Positions 42,470 through 51,369 of a DNA stretch of 64,000 nucleotides are shown here, piece by piece. The stretch covers positions 1 to 64,000 of the forward strand of contig CAJPFG010000003.1 of the NCBI GenBank assembly GCA_905339235.1. Direction: 5' to 3'. The notes beneath the pieces are model-generated. The model did no database searches, was not told the DNA's origin, and saw nothing but the letters and a program-made list of their open reading frames with translations. The position numbers and the translations under genes are program-made. This DNA is from Phycisphaerales bacterium (lineage in GTDB: Bacteria; Planctomycetota; Phycisphaerae; Phycisphaerales; UBA1924). Within the stretch, counting starts at the first letter, position 1. The number at the start of each line of letters is the position of its first letter.

Positions 42470-43264
42470 ATGAGCGCGGACATCATCGACTACGAAATCC
42501 TCGGCGAAGACCTCCAGGCGGTCGTCATCACCCTCGACCCCGGTGAGGCCGTGGTCGCCGAAGCCGGCGCGATGATGTATCTTCAGGACGGGATCGAGAT
42601 GGGGACGGCCCTCTCGATGAAGAAGGATGCGCCGGGGCTGCTGGGGCGGCTGTTCGAGGCCGGCAAGCGCGTGCTCACGGGTGATTCGTTCTTCATCACG
42701 TTCTTTACGAACAACGGACGCGGGCGAGCCGACGCGGCGTTCGCGGCCCCGTACCCGGGGCGGATCGTGCCGGTGGAACTGGGCGACCACGGCGGGGAGT
42801 TGACGTGCCAGAAGGACTCGTTCCTGTGCGCGGCCCGGGGGATCAACGTTGACATCGCGTTTACGAGAAAGATCGGCGTGGGGTTGTTCGGCGGCGAGGG
42901 GTTCATCCTTCAGAAGTTGTCGTCTCCCGACGGCAAGGGCCTGGCGTTCCTGCACGCGGGCGGGCTGGTGATCGAGCGGACGCTGCGCCCGGGGGAGAAC
43001 CTGCGCGTGGATACGGGCTGCATCGTCGCGTTCGAGAAGGGCGTGCGGTACGACATCCAGATGGTGCCGGGGATCAAGAACAAACTCTTCGGAGGCGAGG
43101 GACTCTTCTACGCGCTGCTGACGGGTCCGGGGACGGTGTGGCTGCAGACGCTCCCGCTCTCGCGCATGGCGGACCGGATCATCTCGGCGTCGCGCGGCGG
43201 GCGCGAGGAGGGATCGGTGCTCGGAGGGCTGGGCGGGCTGCTGGACGGGGACAACTCGTTCTGA
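42470..43264 (+). CDS. AIM24/TIGR00266 family protein
   Basis: The 264-residue protein fits the bacterial AIM24-like family, which has a duplicated beta-sandwich related to tryptophan RNA-binding attenuator folds. Typical motifs are VVAEAGAMMYLQDGIEMGT, FFITFFTNNGRGRADAAFAA, PGRIVPVELGDHGGELTCQK and GEGLFYALLTGPGTVWLQTLPL. The biochemical role is not established. ATG 42470 is preceded by GGAGA at good spacing. Confidence 0.9.
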   Translation: MSADIIDYEILGEDLQAVVITLDPGEAVVAEAGAMMYLQDGIEMGTALSMKKDAPGLLGRLFEAGKRVLTGDSFFITFFTNNGRGRADAAFAAPYPGRIVPVELGDHGGELTCQKDSFLCAARGINVDIAFTRKIGVGLFGGEGFILQKLSSPDGKGLAFLHAGGLVIERTLRPGENLRVDTGCIVAFEKGVRYDIQMVPGIKNKLFGGEGLFYALLTGPGTVWLQTLPLSRMADRIISASRGGREEGSVLGGLGGLLDGDNSF

Positions 43265-43290
43265 ATGAGGCAGGACGAGCGAGCGTGACG

Positions 43291-43323
43291 AAAAAGAGGC
43301 CCCGAGCGGTTGCCCGGGGCCTC
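43291..43323 (-). terminator. Rho-independent terminator after the PEP-CTERM-like gene
   Basis: On the minus strand GAGGCCCCGGG and CTCGGGGCCTC form a strong stem with a short loop, followed by TTTTT. It lies 22 bp after the stop of the gene at 43346. No T run is present on the plus side. Confidence 0.8.
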
Positions 43324-43345
43324 TGGGTCGGAACGAGAGAATGAA

Positions 43346-44155
43346 CTACCTGCGCCGGCGCGCGAGCGTCAGCATCCCGATTCCCAGGAGCGCGAGGGCG
43401 CCGGGGGCGGGCGTAATGGCCTTGTCTTTGCTGATGACGACCGACTGTCCGGCGGGGATCACGAAATCCCACTGGAAGGCCCACGTGCAATCGCCGAACA
43501 CGGGACCGGCGAAATCGGTGAGGGTGTCGGGCAGCCCGTCGTTCAGGCGGGTGAGAATGCTGGGGAAGTTGGCGACCTCGTAGTGGCTGGGAACCGGGGC
43601 CACAACAGTCTCGGAGAGCGTGAAGCCCGCCTCGGACTGCAGCGCGGTATTGTGCAGCAGGCCCGGGATCACGGCGGTATCTCCGCCCGAGGTGCCGTTG
43701 AGATCGAAGTCGCTGTACTGGAAGAACGAGATCGACAGATCGAAGTTCTCGTGGTTGGTGATGGTGATGGACTCGGTCACGTCGGAGCGGGCCGAGCCGG
43801 GCGTGGTGCCCCGGAGCACCCAGGTCGGCTGGATGTCAAACCCCGGCGCCGAGTATCGCAGCGACAGCGTGTCGGAGGCCGGATCGTCGAACGGGTTGGT
43901 GTCGCCGATGAACGTCCCGGTCAGGGCGAGCGTGTCGATCGACACCTCGGGGCTCATGCCCACGCGGAACCAGAACCACTGCTGGAACATGTGGTCGGTC
44001 CCATCAACGAACCAGTCGAACATGCCGGCCTGGCTCGCGTCGTCGATTTGGACGAGCGAGTTTCGGTCCGACAGGGTGTGGATGACGCCCGATGCGGTCC
44101 CTGCGAACACGCACAGCGCGAGACCACAACCGCCAAAGCGAAGTATGTGTCTCAT
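43346..44155 (-). CDS. Secreted PEP-CTERM-like surface protein
   Basis: The 269-residue protein has a signal peptide (residues 1-24, ending TASG). A beta-rich body rich in Asp, Asn and Thr follows (LRYSAPGFDIQPTWVLRG, VTESITITNHENFDLSISFF). The C-terminus is TPAPGALALLGIGMLTLARRRR. This Pro-x-Pro-Gly, hydrophobic helix, Arg-rich tail is the planctomycete version of a PEP-CTERM sorting signal, recognised by exosortase-type proteases. No exosortase gene is in the window. ATG 44155 follows GGGAGGAGACAC. Confidence 0.75.
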   Translation of the reverse strand: MRHILRFGGCGLALCVFAGTASGVIHTLSDRNSLVQIDDASQAGMFDWFVDGTDHMFQQWFWFRVGMSPEVSIDTLALTGTFIGDTNPFDDPASDTLSLRYSAPGFDIQPTWVLRGTTPGSARSDVTESITITNHENFDLSISFFQYSDFDLNGTSGGDTAVIPGLLHNTALQSEAGFTLSETVVAPVPSHYEVANFPSILTRLNDGLPDTLTDFAGPVFGDCTWAFQWDFVIPAGQSVVISKDKAITPAPGALALLGIGMLTLARRRR

Positions 44156-44261
44156 GTGTCTCCTCCCGGCGCTCACGATGCGCCCGCCACCCGGCGATGC
44201 GGCATGTCGCGCCTCAGTGCGTCAGGATAACGCCGCGCCGGGGGCAAGCAGCGTCATTTGA

Positions 44262-44294
44262 GGATATTTCACACCTGATTCTGGTGTTAACACC
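44262..44294 (-). promoter_or_regulatory. Promoter with palindrome over the -35 box
   Basis: On the minus strand TTAACA (44290-44285) and ATATCC (44267-44262) are 17 bp apart. They lie about 100 bp upstream of the PEP-CTERM-like gene, in a locally AT-rich patch. The -35 box sits inside a perfect 12-bp palindrome, GGTGTTAACACC (44283-44294), and another ACACCT half-site lies nearby. The palindrome could be an operator. Confidence 0.45.
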
Positions 44295-44369
44295 TAACCA
44301 TTTATATTCAGGCACTTAGACGCCATGGAAACCACCGTACCGGCAAGAACAATCCCGCCTCCGCCGGCG

Positions 44370-44897
44370 TCATCGCGATGGCGGCGGCGGGACCGGGTGG
44401 GCCTCCGCGGATTCGTCAAACCCTCGGGCCGCGAAGGCGCTGACAGCGCGGGCGTGGGCCTTGATCATCTCGGCCACGTGCGGATCGGAAGACACCTCGA
44501 GCACGCGGACGCCCTTGCCCGTGGGCGTGATGGTCAGTTGGATCTTGTCGGCGTGGTCGAACATCGCGGCATAGAGAGGATCCCACTGGCGAATCCGGCG
44601 GCCGGTGTGCAGACGGTCCTTCATCGCGGTGACGTGATCGACGAGCATCTCCGCGATGGCGGGGTCGTCGGATTCGGTCACGGCCTCCGCGCCGTTGGGG
44701 AGCACGGTCACGGTGCGGCGGATCTTGGTGTGGTCTTCGAGCAAGGCGTGAAAGACCGACTGGTCGTAGCGGACCGTGCCGGGTGAGGCGGTGTCGGTGT
44801 CGGCGCGCGGAGCGGGCTGGGCGGCGCACGCGGCGAGCAACGCGGCGGCCGCCACGGAGACGAGGCAGGCGAACAGGATCGTGCGGCGCGTGGTCAT
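44370..44897 (-). CDS. Small lipoprotein of unknown function
   Basis: The 175-residue product has a lipoprotein signal with lipobox LLAAC (about residue 23). The mature part is helical with His residues in FHALLEDHTKIRR, MLVDHVTAMKDRLH, MFDHADKIQLTI and VAEMIKAHARAVSAF. Their regular spacing could bind a metal or haem, but I recognise no family. AAGGAG precedes ATG 44897. It follows the M29 peptidase gene by 31 bp on the same strand, so they may be cotranscribed. Confidence 0.7.
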   Translation of the reverse strand: MTTRRTILFACLVSVAAAALLAACAAQPAPRADTDTASPGTVRYDQSVFHALLEDHTKIRRTVTVLPNGAEAVTESDDPAIAEMLVDHVTAMKDRLHTGRRIRQWDPLYAAMFDHADKIQLTITPTGKGVRVLEVSSDPHVAEMIKAHARAVSAFAARGFDESAEAHPVPPPPSR

Positions 44898-44928
44898 GGA
44901 GTTCTCCTTGAGATCGAATGGGCGTGGA

Positions 44929-46068
44929 CTACCACCCGGCGACGAGGAACTTGCCGTCCCTGTGGAAGACTTCACCGTCGGCTTCAATGGTGCCGCCGGC
45001 GACGCCCGGGCGCGGGCGGAGGTCACAGACCATGTCCCAGTGCAGGCCGCTCTCGTTGGTGCTGCCGCTCTCGGGGTAGCCCGCCCCGACGGCCGCGTGG
45101 AACGTGCCGCCGATTTTCTCGTCGAAGAGCGTGTTCTTGCTGAACTGGGTGATGCCGTAGTTGGTGCCGATGGCGATCTCGCCGAGCGTTCGGGCCCCCG
45201 CGTCCTGATCGAGCATCTTGATGAGGAAGTCTTCGCCCTTGCGGGCCGAGGCCTCGACGACGCGGCCGGCGCGGAAGACCAGGCGAACGCCCTCGACCTC
45301 GCGGCCCTGGTACACGGCGGGGAAGGTGTAGTTGACGAAGCCGTCCACCGCGCCGGGGCCGGCGAAGACCTCGCCGTCGGGGAAGTTCTCGTGGCCGGAG
45401 CAGTTGATCCAGGTGGAATTGGAGCAATCGACCTTGAGGTCGGTCCCGTCGTGGCCGTCGCAGGCGGGGGCGCGGAAGCGGAAGACCTTCCGGCCCTGCA
45501 GGTACTCGCGGACGCGCTCCTGGCGGTCGTGGACCTTTCGCCATTCGAGGGCGGGGTTGTCGGTGTGGAGGAGACCGGCGCGGAAGACGAAGTCTTCGTA
45601 TTGGGCGAGGCTCATCTCGGCGTCCTGGGCGGAGGCCTGGGTAGGGAACTGAGTGCCGCACCAGCGGAGTTTTCCCTCGGCCGCGCGTTTCATGAAGGTG
45701 CTCATGAACGGCTTGCGGGCCTGCTGCAGGAGGGAAACCTTGCGGGAGTCGAATCGCGAGAGGGCCTTGGTGTTTTCGTCGGCCCACATCGTGAGGTGCA
45801 CGTCCACGGAGTTCACGTAGTGCATGAGCAGGGGGTGTGTGAAGGCGATCTGCTCGTCGGTGCCGTGCTCGAGCAGCGCCTCGGCGAAGGTGGCGTTGCG
45901 CGGCAGGGGGAAGGGGTGTCCGCCGGCCTTGATCACGGCCCGCGCGAGGGCCTCGACGAGGGGGCGTGCCGGGGCTTCGGCCATGATCCCGACGACATCG
46001 CCCGACTTCACTCGGGCGGAGTAGTTGACGAGAACGTCGGCGAGTTTGTCGAGGCGCGGGTCGATCAT
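44929..46068 (-). CDS. M29 family thermophilic-type aminopeptidase
   Basis: The 379-residue protein begins MIDPRLDKLADVLVNYS, the standard start of M29 aminopeptidases (AmpS/AmpT). Metal-ligand segments include FPDGEVFAGPGAVDGFVNYT (Glu), LGEIAIGTNYGITQFSKNTLFDEKIGGT (Glu) and GLHWDMVCDLRP (His, Asp). These enzymes are dimeric cytoplasmic exopeptidases with broad specificity that bind Co or Zn. Length is slightly below the usual 400-410. Confidence 0.88.
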   Translation of the reverse strand: MIDPRLDKLADVLVNYSARVKSGDVVGIMAEAPARPLVEALARAVIKAGGHPFPLPRNATFAEALLEHGTDEQIAFTHPLLMHYVNSVDVHLTMWADENTKALSRFDSRKVSLLQQARKPFMSTFMKRAAEGKLRWCGTQFPTQASAQDAEMSLAQYEDFVFRAGLLHTDNPALEWRKVHDRQERVREYLQGRKVFRFRAPACDGHDGTDLKVDCSNSTWINCSGHENFPDGEVFAGPGAVDGFVNYTFPAVYQGREVEGVRLVFRAGRVVEASARKGEDFLIKMLDQDAGARTLGEIAIGTNYGITQFSKNTLFDEKIGGTFHAAVGAGYPESGSTNESGLHWDMVCDLRPRPGVAGGTIEADGEVFHRDGKFLVAGW

Positions 46069-46188
46069 GGCAATGTCTCCGGGGGCTACGGCAGTTTAGC
46101 CGGATGCGTGCGGCTGCTGCACGCCGAACAAAGAATCACGGGCCGGAGGCTCGTGCTACCATCTCCGCTCAATCCCAAGGAGATCCCC

Positions 46189-46917
46189 ATGTCTTCGATT
46201 TTCGTCCGCAACGCCGAACGCCTCACCGTCTTCGCCGGCCTCGCGCTGGCGATCACCCTGGGGGTAACGGCGCACCAGACGACCCCGGCCGTGGCGCAGA
46301 ACTCCTCGTCCGCCGGCGCCGCCCCGATCAGGCTGGCGACCGCCGACATTCTCGGGGTGACGGACCGTCTGCTGCAGACGGACAAGTACATTTCGGCGCA
46401 CCGGACGCACGCGGAGACGCTGAACCGCACGCTGGCGCTCGCGACGGACCCGATGAAGATTGAACTGGAGAATCTCTCGACCCAGTACCGCTCGCTCGCC
46501 GACTCGAGCCCTGAACGAACGAAGATCGAGGAGGCGTTCAACGAGAAGAAGAAGCAGTTCGACAACGAGACGCAGCGCGCGTTGATGCAGGACGAGATCT
46601 TCAAGGCCTCGCAGGCGGGCGAGGTGTACCGGCTGGTGGCGGAGGCCGCGGACACGATGGGGACGGATTTGGGCTACACCCACGTGGTGGCGACGCGGTC
46701 TGGCCCGATCGCGATCCGGTCGAACAACGTGTCGGGGGTGCTGCAGGAGATGCTGGCGAGGCCGGTGATCAAGGGGATCGCGGCCGACGACCTGACCGAG
46801 CGGCTGATGAAGCGGTTCGGTCTGGAGGAGCCGCCCAAGGCGGCGCCGGTTCCCGAGCAGCCGCCCGCGACGCCGCCGGCCCCGGCGCCCGACTCGGCGC
46901 CGAAGGGCAAGAAGTAG
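46189..46917 (+). CDS. Exported OmpH/Skp-like coiled-coil protein
   Basis: The 242-residue product has a signal or anchor segment (LTVFAGLALAITLGVTAHQ) and then a long helical coiled coil (about residues 75-140, KIELENLSTQYRSLADSSPE, IEEAFNEKKKQFDNETQRAL). The domain LGYTHVVATRSG, a Skp/OmpH-like C-terminal strand region, follows, and then a Pro/Ala tail. Skp-like proteins chaperone outer-membrane proteins in the periplasm. AAGGAGATCCCC precedes ATG 46189. Confidence 0.65.
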   Translation: MSSIFVRNAERLTVFAGLALAITLGVTAHQTTPAVAQNSSSAGAAPIRLATADILGVTDRLLQTDKYISAHRTHAETLNRTLALATDPMKIELENLSTQYRSLADSSPERTKIEEAFNEKKKQFDNETQRALMQDEIFKASQAGEVYRLVAEAADTMGTDLGYTHVVATRSGPIAIRSNNVSGVLQEMLARPVIKGIAADDLTERLMKRFGLEEPPKAAPVPEQPPATPPAPAPDSAPKGKK

Positions 46918-46921
46918 GCGA

Positions 46922-47698
46922 TTAGCCCGGGGTATCGGCCGGGGCGTCGGCGCGGGCCACGCGCCGCTTTTCGATCGCGCTGGCGTACGCGGCGTTGATT
47001 CGGGCGCGGAGTTGCGCGACCACTTCGCGCTTCGCGTCGTCCATCGATGGGCACGCCGCGCCCAGTTCTCGGGAGAGGCTGGTCACCGGTCGGCCAACCA
47101 GCCCGCAGGGCACGATGAGATCGAAATGCTCGAGGTTGGTCGCGACGTTGAGGGCCAGGCCGTGCATGCTGATCCATCGGCGGACGCGCACGCCCATGGC
47201 GCAGACTTTGGCGGCGTGCCGGGGGTGGGTGGCGCGCGGAGGCACCCAGACGCCGGTGGCCGCGGGATCGCGCTGGGTGGGCAGGCCCCAGGCGGCGCAC
47301 GCGTCGATGATGGCGCCCTCGAGGAGCCGCATGTAGTCGTGCAGGCCGAGGTTGAGCAGGTTGAGGTCGAGGATGGGGTAGACGACCAACTGGCCGGGCC
47401 CGTGGTAGGTGATGTCCCCGCCACGGTCGGTTTCCGCGACGCTGACCCCGTGCCGGGCGAGGAGTTCCGGGGTCGCGATGAGGTGCTGACGGGCCTGGGG
47501 GCGTCGGGACACGGTCACGACCGGGTCGTGTTCTACAAGCAGCAGGAAGCCAGCGGAAGCCGGGGGTTCCGGGGGGGCGGCACTCTGGGCGCGAGCGGCC
47601 AGAACGGCTTCGACCCGTTGGACCTGCCGGTCGTATGCGGGTGCGTAGGCCATGCGGCCCAGGTCCTCGACACCAAGATGAATACCCGGAACCGGCAC
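46922..47698 (-). CDS. lipB: Octanoyl-[ACP]:protein N-octanoyltransferase
   Basis: The 258-residue enzyme transfers octanoate from ACP to lipoyl domains, such as that of PdhC in this window. It has the conserved RGGDITYHGPGQLVVYPI, the catalytic Lys 164 in KVCAMGVRV and Cys 198 in VPCGL. The start is GTG 47698. It is convergent with the OmpH-like gene (4 bp gap) and divergent from lpxA. lipA was not seen. Confidence 0.93.
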   Translation of the reverse strand: MPVPGIHLGVEDLGRMAYAPAYDRQVQRVEAVLAARAQSAAPPEPPASAGFLLLVEHDPVVTVSRRPQARQHLIATPELLARHGVSVAETDRGGDITYHGPGQLVVYPILDLNLLNLGLHDYMRLLEGAIIDACAAWGLPTQRDPAATGVWVPPRATHPRHAAKVCAMGVRVRRWISMHGLALNVATNLEHFDLIVPCGLVGRPVTSLSRELGAACPSMDDAKREVVAQLRARINAAYASAIEKRRVARADAPADTPG

Positions 47699-47742
47699 GG
47701 GCGATGCTAGCGGCCCCCGACGAGGGAATACGATCCGGCCAC

Positions 47743-48570
47743 ATGCCGGCCTACTCCATCCACCCCACTGCCATAGTCGATCCGAGTTGCGAGCTTTCGA
47801 TGGGCGTGGAAGTCGGCCCGTATTGCGTGCTTCGCGGGCAGGTGCGGCTTCACGCCGGGGTGCGGCTGATCGGGCACGTGCACGTGGAGGGCCCGCTCGA
47901 GATCGGCACGCGGACGACGCTGTACCCGGGCGTGTGCATCGGCTTTCCGCCGCAGGACTACAAGTTCAAGCAGGGGATGGCCACGGCGGGCGTGAAGATT
48001 GGATCGGACTGCCTGATCCGGGAGCACGTGACGATCCACGCGGCGAGCAAGGCGCCCGGGGAGGGGCATCCGACGACGGTCGGTGACCGGTGCTTCATGA
48101 TGGTGGCAAGCCACATGGGGCACGACGCGAGAATCGGGAATGACGTGGTGCTGGTCAACAACGTGCTGCTCGCGGGGCACACCGAGGTAATGGACAAGGC
48201 CACGCTTTCGGGGCACGCGGGGGTGCACCAGTTCTGCCGGATCGGGCGTTTTGCGTTCGTATCGGGGCTGTCGGCGATCGCGCGGGACGTGCCGCCGTTC
48301 GTGATCGCCAGCGAGCGGAACACGATGAACGGGATCAACGCGGTAGGGCTACGACGCAACGGGTTCTCGCGCGAGCACATCAAAGCGATCCGCGACGCGT
48401 TCAAGGAGGCGTTCCGGACGCCGCGACCGAGACCGGAGCAGATCGCGGTTCTCCGCGAGATGGGACGGGACTGTCCGCCGGTGATGGAGATGGCGGAGTT
48501 CGTCGCGGCGTCGAAGCGGGGCATTGTGCAGGCCTCGCGGCTGGGAATCAACGAAGAGGAACTCGCCTGA
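47743..48570 (+). CDS. lpxA: UDP-N-acetylglucosamine acyltransferase
   Basis: The 275-residue protein is a left-handed beta-helix acyltransferase with many hexapeptide repeats (IHPTAIVDPSCEL, MGVEVGPYCVLRG). It has the catalytic His 127 in HMGHDARIG. The C-terminal helical domain starts at GLRRNGFSREHIKAIRDAF. It catalyses the first step of lipid A synthesis, so the organism has a Gram-negative type envelope with at least part of that pathway. Confidence 0.93.
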   Translation: MPAYSIHPTAIVDPSCELSMGVEVGPYCVLRGQVRLHAGVRLIGHVHVEGPLEIGTRTTLYPGVCIGFPPQDYKFKQGMATAGVKIGSDCLIREHVTIHAASKAPGEGHPTTVGDRCFMMVASHMGHDARIGNDVVLVNNVLLAGHTEVMDKATLSGHAGVHQFCRIGRFAFVSGLSAIARDVPPFVIASERNTMNGINAVGLRRNGFSREHIKAIRDAFKEAFRTPRPRPEQIAVLREMGRDCPPVMEMAEFVAASKRGIVQASRLGINEEELA

Positions 48571-48585
48571 GACACGGATGATCTC

Positions 48586-49476
48586 GTGAGCACTCCCGAC
48601 ATCGCCAACCCGTGGTCCGCCTCGCTGTGCGTGCTTTCGAGCAGTTCGGGCGGGAACTGCTCGGCGCTGCGGCTGGAGCGGCGGGGAGAGCGCCGGCTGA
48701 TCTTGATCGACGCGGGGTTGAGCCCGAGGCGAACCCGCCGGCTGCTCCGCCAGATCGGCGAGCACGAGACGCCGGTCGCGGCGGTGCTGCTCACGCACCT
48801 GGACAGCGATCACTGGCACGAGAGTTGGCTGCGGCTGCTGCCGGAACCGACGCGGGTGCTGCTGCATTCGCGGCATCGCGGGCGGGCGGCGCGGGAGGGG
48901 CTGCTGCACGGGCGCGCGGAGTTGTTTTCCGATGAGTTCGAACTGCTGGAGGGCGTGCGGATCTCGACGGTGCTGATGGCGCACGACGAGGTTGGCGTCG
49001 CGGTGTTCCGGATCGAACCGGCGGGGGCCGGGGCCCTGGGTTTCGCGACCGATGTCGGCCGGGCCACTTCGGGGCTCGTGGAGCACCTCGCGGATGTGGA
49101 CGTGCTGGCGATTGAATCGAACTACTGCCCGGAGATGCAGGTGGCCTCCGACCGCCCGGCGTTTTTGAAGGCGCGCATCATGGGAGGGGCCGGGCACCTG
49201 AGCAATCAGGAGTCGGCGGAGGCGATCCGGCGGATCGGCCCGCGGGAGCATGTCGTGCTGCTGCACCTGTCCCGGCAGTGCAATACGCCGGAAACGGCGG
49301 CTCGGGTGCACGCGGGCTGGGCCAAACCGATCACGATCGCGCGGCCGGATGCGCCGACCCCCTGGATTCCGATCCGATGCCCGGACGGGACCACGTCGCG
49401 GGCGTCGCGGCCGATTCTTCGCACGTCCTTGCAGGCGGTGATACCCGATCGCCTACCCTTCCCATCCAATGCCTGA
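48586..49476 (+). CDS. MBL-fold hydrolase, YycJ/WalJ-like
   Basis: The 296-residue protein has the opening CVLSSSSGGNCSALRL and the metal motif THLDSDHWHE (HxDxDH), typical of YycJ-like MBL hydrolases (exonuclease or RNA-processing relatives). GFATDVGRATSGLVEHLADV supplies another ligand Asp, and VLLHLSRQCNTPE a His near the C-terminus. The start is GTG 48586, 15 bp after lpxA. The last 8 bp overlap rsfS. Confidence 0.85.
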   Translation: MSTPDIANPWSASLCVLSSSSGGNCSALRLERRGERRLILIDAGLSPRRTRRLLRQIGEHETPVAAVLLTHLDSDHWHESWLRLLPEPTRVLLHSRHRGRAAREGLLHGRAELFSDEFELLEGVRISTVLMAHDEVGVAVFRIEPAGAGALGFATDVGRATSGLVEHLADVDVLAIESNYCPEMQVASDRPAFLKARIMGGAGHLSNQESAEAIRRIGPREHVVLLHLSRQCNTPETAARVHAGWAKPITIARPDAPTPWIPIRCPDGTTSRASRPILRTSLQAVIPDRLPFPSNA

Positions 49477-49981
49477 ACCCAACAAGGCGACGCGGAAGGC
49501 GTCGGCTACCAAACCCAAGGTGATGAAACCGCGTAAGGCCGCGCAGCCCAAGGTTGCCAAGCCCAAGTCCGCGAAGCCCAAGGCGGAGGCCCCGGATGCG
49601 GCGCGCGAGTTCGCCATCGAAACGGCGCGGCTGCTGCACGACGATAAGTGCACGGACGTGGCGCTGCTCGATGTGCGGGGCCTGAGCCAGGTCACGAACT
49701 ACATCGTCATCGGGTCCGGCACCTCCGACCGGCAGATGCGCTCGGCCTTGATGCACGCGGAGTTGTTGGGCAAGCAGCGGGGCTTTTCGGCGTGGCGTTC
49801 GGATGCGGATTCCGGGGGCGTGTGGCTGCTGCTGGACCTTGTGGAGGTCGTGGTGCACCTGTTCGAGCCCAACACGCGGGCGCACTATGACCTGGAGATG
49901 TTGTGGGGCGATGCGCCGCGCGTTTCGTGGGAGCGCCCGGACCAGACCTCCCGCGACCGGGCCAGGTTGAAGTCCTCGTAG
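49469..49981 (+). CDS. rsfS: Ribosomal silencing factor
   Basis: The 170-residue product has a Lys/Pro/Ala-rich N-terminal extension of about 45 residues. The RsfS domain follows, with VALLDVRGLSQVTNYIVIGS, SDRQMRSALMHAELL and WLLLDLVEVVVHLFEPNTRAHYDLEMLW. RsfS binds ribosomal protein L14 and blocks subunit joining during starvation. The basic extension is unusual and may bind rRNA. Confidence 0.92.
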   Translation: MPEPNKATRKASATKPKVMKPRKAAQPKVAKPKSAKPKAEAPDAAREFAIETARLLHDDKCTDVALLDVRGLSQVTNYIVIGSGTSDRQMRSALMHAELLGKQRGFSAWRSDADSGGVWLLLDLVEVVVHLFEPNTRAHYDLEMLWGDAPRVSWERPDQTSRDRARLKSS

Positions 49982-50001
49982 ACCCCTGACGAGGGTGACT
50001 C

Positions 50002-51204
50002 ATGACCCCGCTTCCAATCTCTCGGATCCGCGTCAGTTTTCCGCCCGACGCGGGGCGTGATCGCTCGTACGAGGTGGTGATCGGCGCGGGAGTGCTGCAT
50101 TCGCTGGGTGAACTTCTTCCGATTGCGCTGGGCCGGGCCGCGGGGCGCGCGTTGGTGGTGTTTGACGAGTCTTTGCCCAGGGACCTGCTCAAGGCGGCGC
50201 ATGGCGCGCTGGCGGAGCACGGGATCGAGACCGAGACGCTGGGCGTGCGGGCGGCCGAGGGTGAGAAGTCGTGGGCCGTTACGGAAGCGATTCTCAAGGC
50301 ACTGGCGAATGCGCGATTCGAGCGTGACGATCCGGTGATCGCGCTGGGGGGCGGGGTGATCGGCGATCTCGCGGGTTTCGCGGCGGCGATCTATCGGCGC
50401 GGGGTGCCGGTGATCCAGTGCCCCACCACTCTGCTGGCGATGGTGGACGCGAGCGTCGGCGGGAAGACCGGCGTGAACTTCACGGTGGGCCCGCCGGGCG
50501 GGGAGTTGCTGGCGAAGAACCTGGTTGGAGCGTTCCATCAGCCGCGGCTGGTGGTGATCGACACGAGCACGCTGCGGAGCCTCTCGCCGCGGCACTTGAG
50601 CGCCGGGCTGGCGGAGTGCATCAAGCACGCGATGATCTGCGGCTCGGTGCCTGGGCCCGATCCCGGGCTGACCGACTGGACGCGGGCGAACGTGGGGCCG
50701 GCGAGGTCTCTGGATCAGGGAGTGCTGGGTGAACTGATCGCGCGAAACGTGGCCCTGAAGGCCCGGGTTGTGGAGCGTGACGAGCGGGAAGAGGCGGCCG
50801 ACGAAGCGGGCGGGCGGGCGTTTCTTAACCTCGGGCACACGTTTGCCCATGCGGTCGAGACCCTGGGCGGGCTAGGGCTGCCGGATGGCCGGCCGCTCGA
50901 CCTGCTGCACGGCGAGGCGGTGGCGTTGGGGCTGGTTTCGGCGGCCCGGACCGCCCGGGTTCTGGGGCTGTGCGATCTGGAGGTTGAGGAGCGCGTGAGG
51001 CAGATGCTGGAGGCGGCGGGGCTTCCCAGCGCGGTGGTCGGGCTTCCCGAGGCGCGCGCGCTGCTGACCCGGATGTCGCATGACAAGAAGGCACGCGGGG
51101 GGGTGCGGCGGTTGGTGCTTCCGGTCGGAGTGGGACGGGTCAGGATCGTGGCCGATCCGCCGGAGGGGGCGGTCGAAGCGGGGTGGGACGCCGTTCGAGG
51201 CTGA
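50002..51204 (+). CDS. aroB: 3-dehydroquinate synthase
   Basis: The 400-residue enzyme catalyses the second step of the shikimate pathway. Motifs are EGEKSWAVTEAIL, the NAD-binding ALGGGVIGDLAGFAAAIYRR, CPTTLLAMVDASVGGKTGVN, the zinc ligands in GLAECIKHAMI, FLNLGHTFAHAVE and LHGEAVALG, and MSHDKKARGGVRRLVLP at the end. It is slightly longer than the usual 350-370, with an extra stretch at PGPDPGLTDWTRANVGPARS. Confidence 0.95.
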   Translation: MTPLPISRIRVSFPPDAGRDRSYEVVIGAGVLHSLGELLPIALGRAAGRALVVFDESLPRDLLKAAHGALAEHGIETETLGVRAAEGEKSWAVTEAILKALANARFERDDPVIALGGGVIGDLAGFAAAIYRRGVPVIQCPTTLLAMVDASVGGKTGVNFTVGPPGGELLAKNLVGAFHQPRLVVIDTSTLRSLSPRHLSAGLAECIKHAMICGSVPGPDPGLTDWTRANVGPARSLDQGVLGELIARNVALKARVVERDEREEAADEAGGRAFLNLGHTFAHAVETLGGLGLPDGRPLDLLHGEAVALGLVSAARTARVLGLCDLEVEERVRQMLEAAGLPSAVVGLPEARALLTRMSHDKKARGGVRRLVLPVGVGRVRIVADPPEGAVEAGWDAVRG

Positions 51205-51369
51205 ATACCCCCGAACGGGCGGGGCGGGCGGCGTGGCTGACGCTAAACCCGTGATTCACAGCGACTTTCAAGCGCATCTTGCGCCCCGTCCGATATTCGC
51301 AGCGCCGGGCTCCGTCCCGGCGCGGCTTGTGTTGCGGTCGCGAAGGAGGGTCCGCCGCCGGAGGCCCAG

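Noticed and set aside
44776..46917. A 713-codon plus-strand frame covering the M29 peptidase region
   Set aside because: Only the part after ATG 46189 has a ribosome site and a signal peptide; the upstream part is antisense to a clear M29 aminopeptidase.
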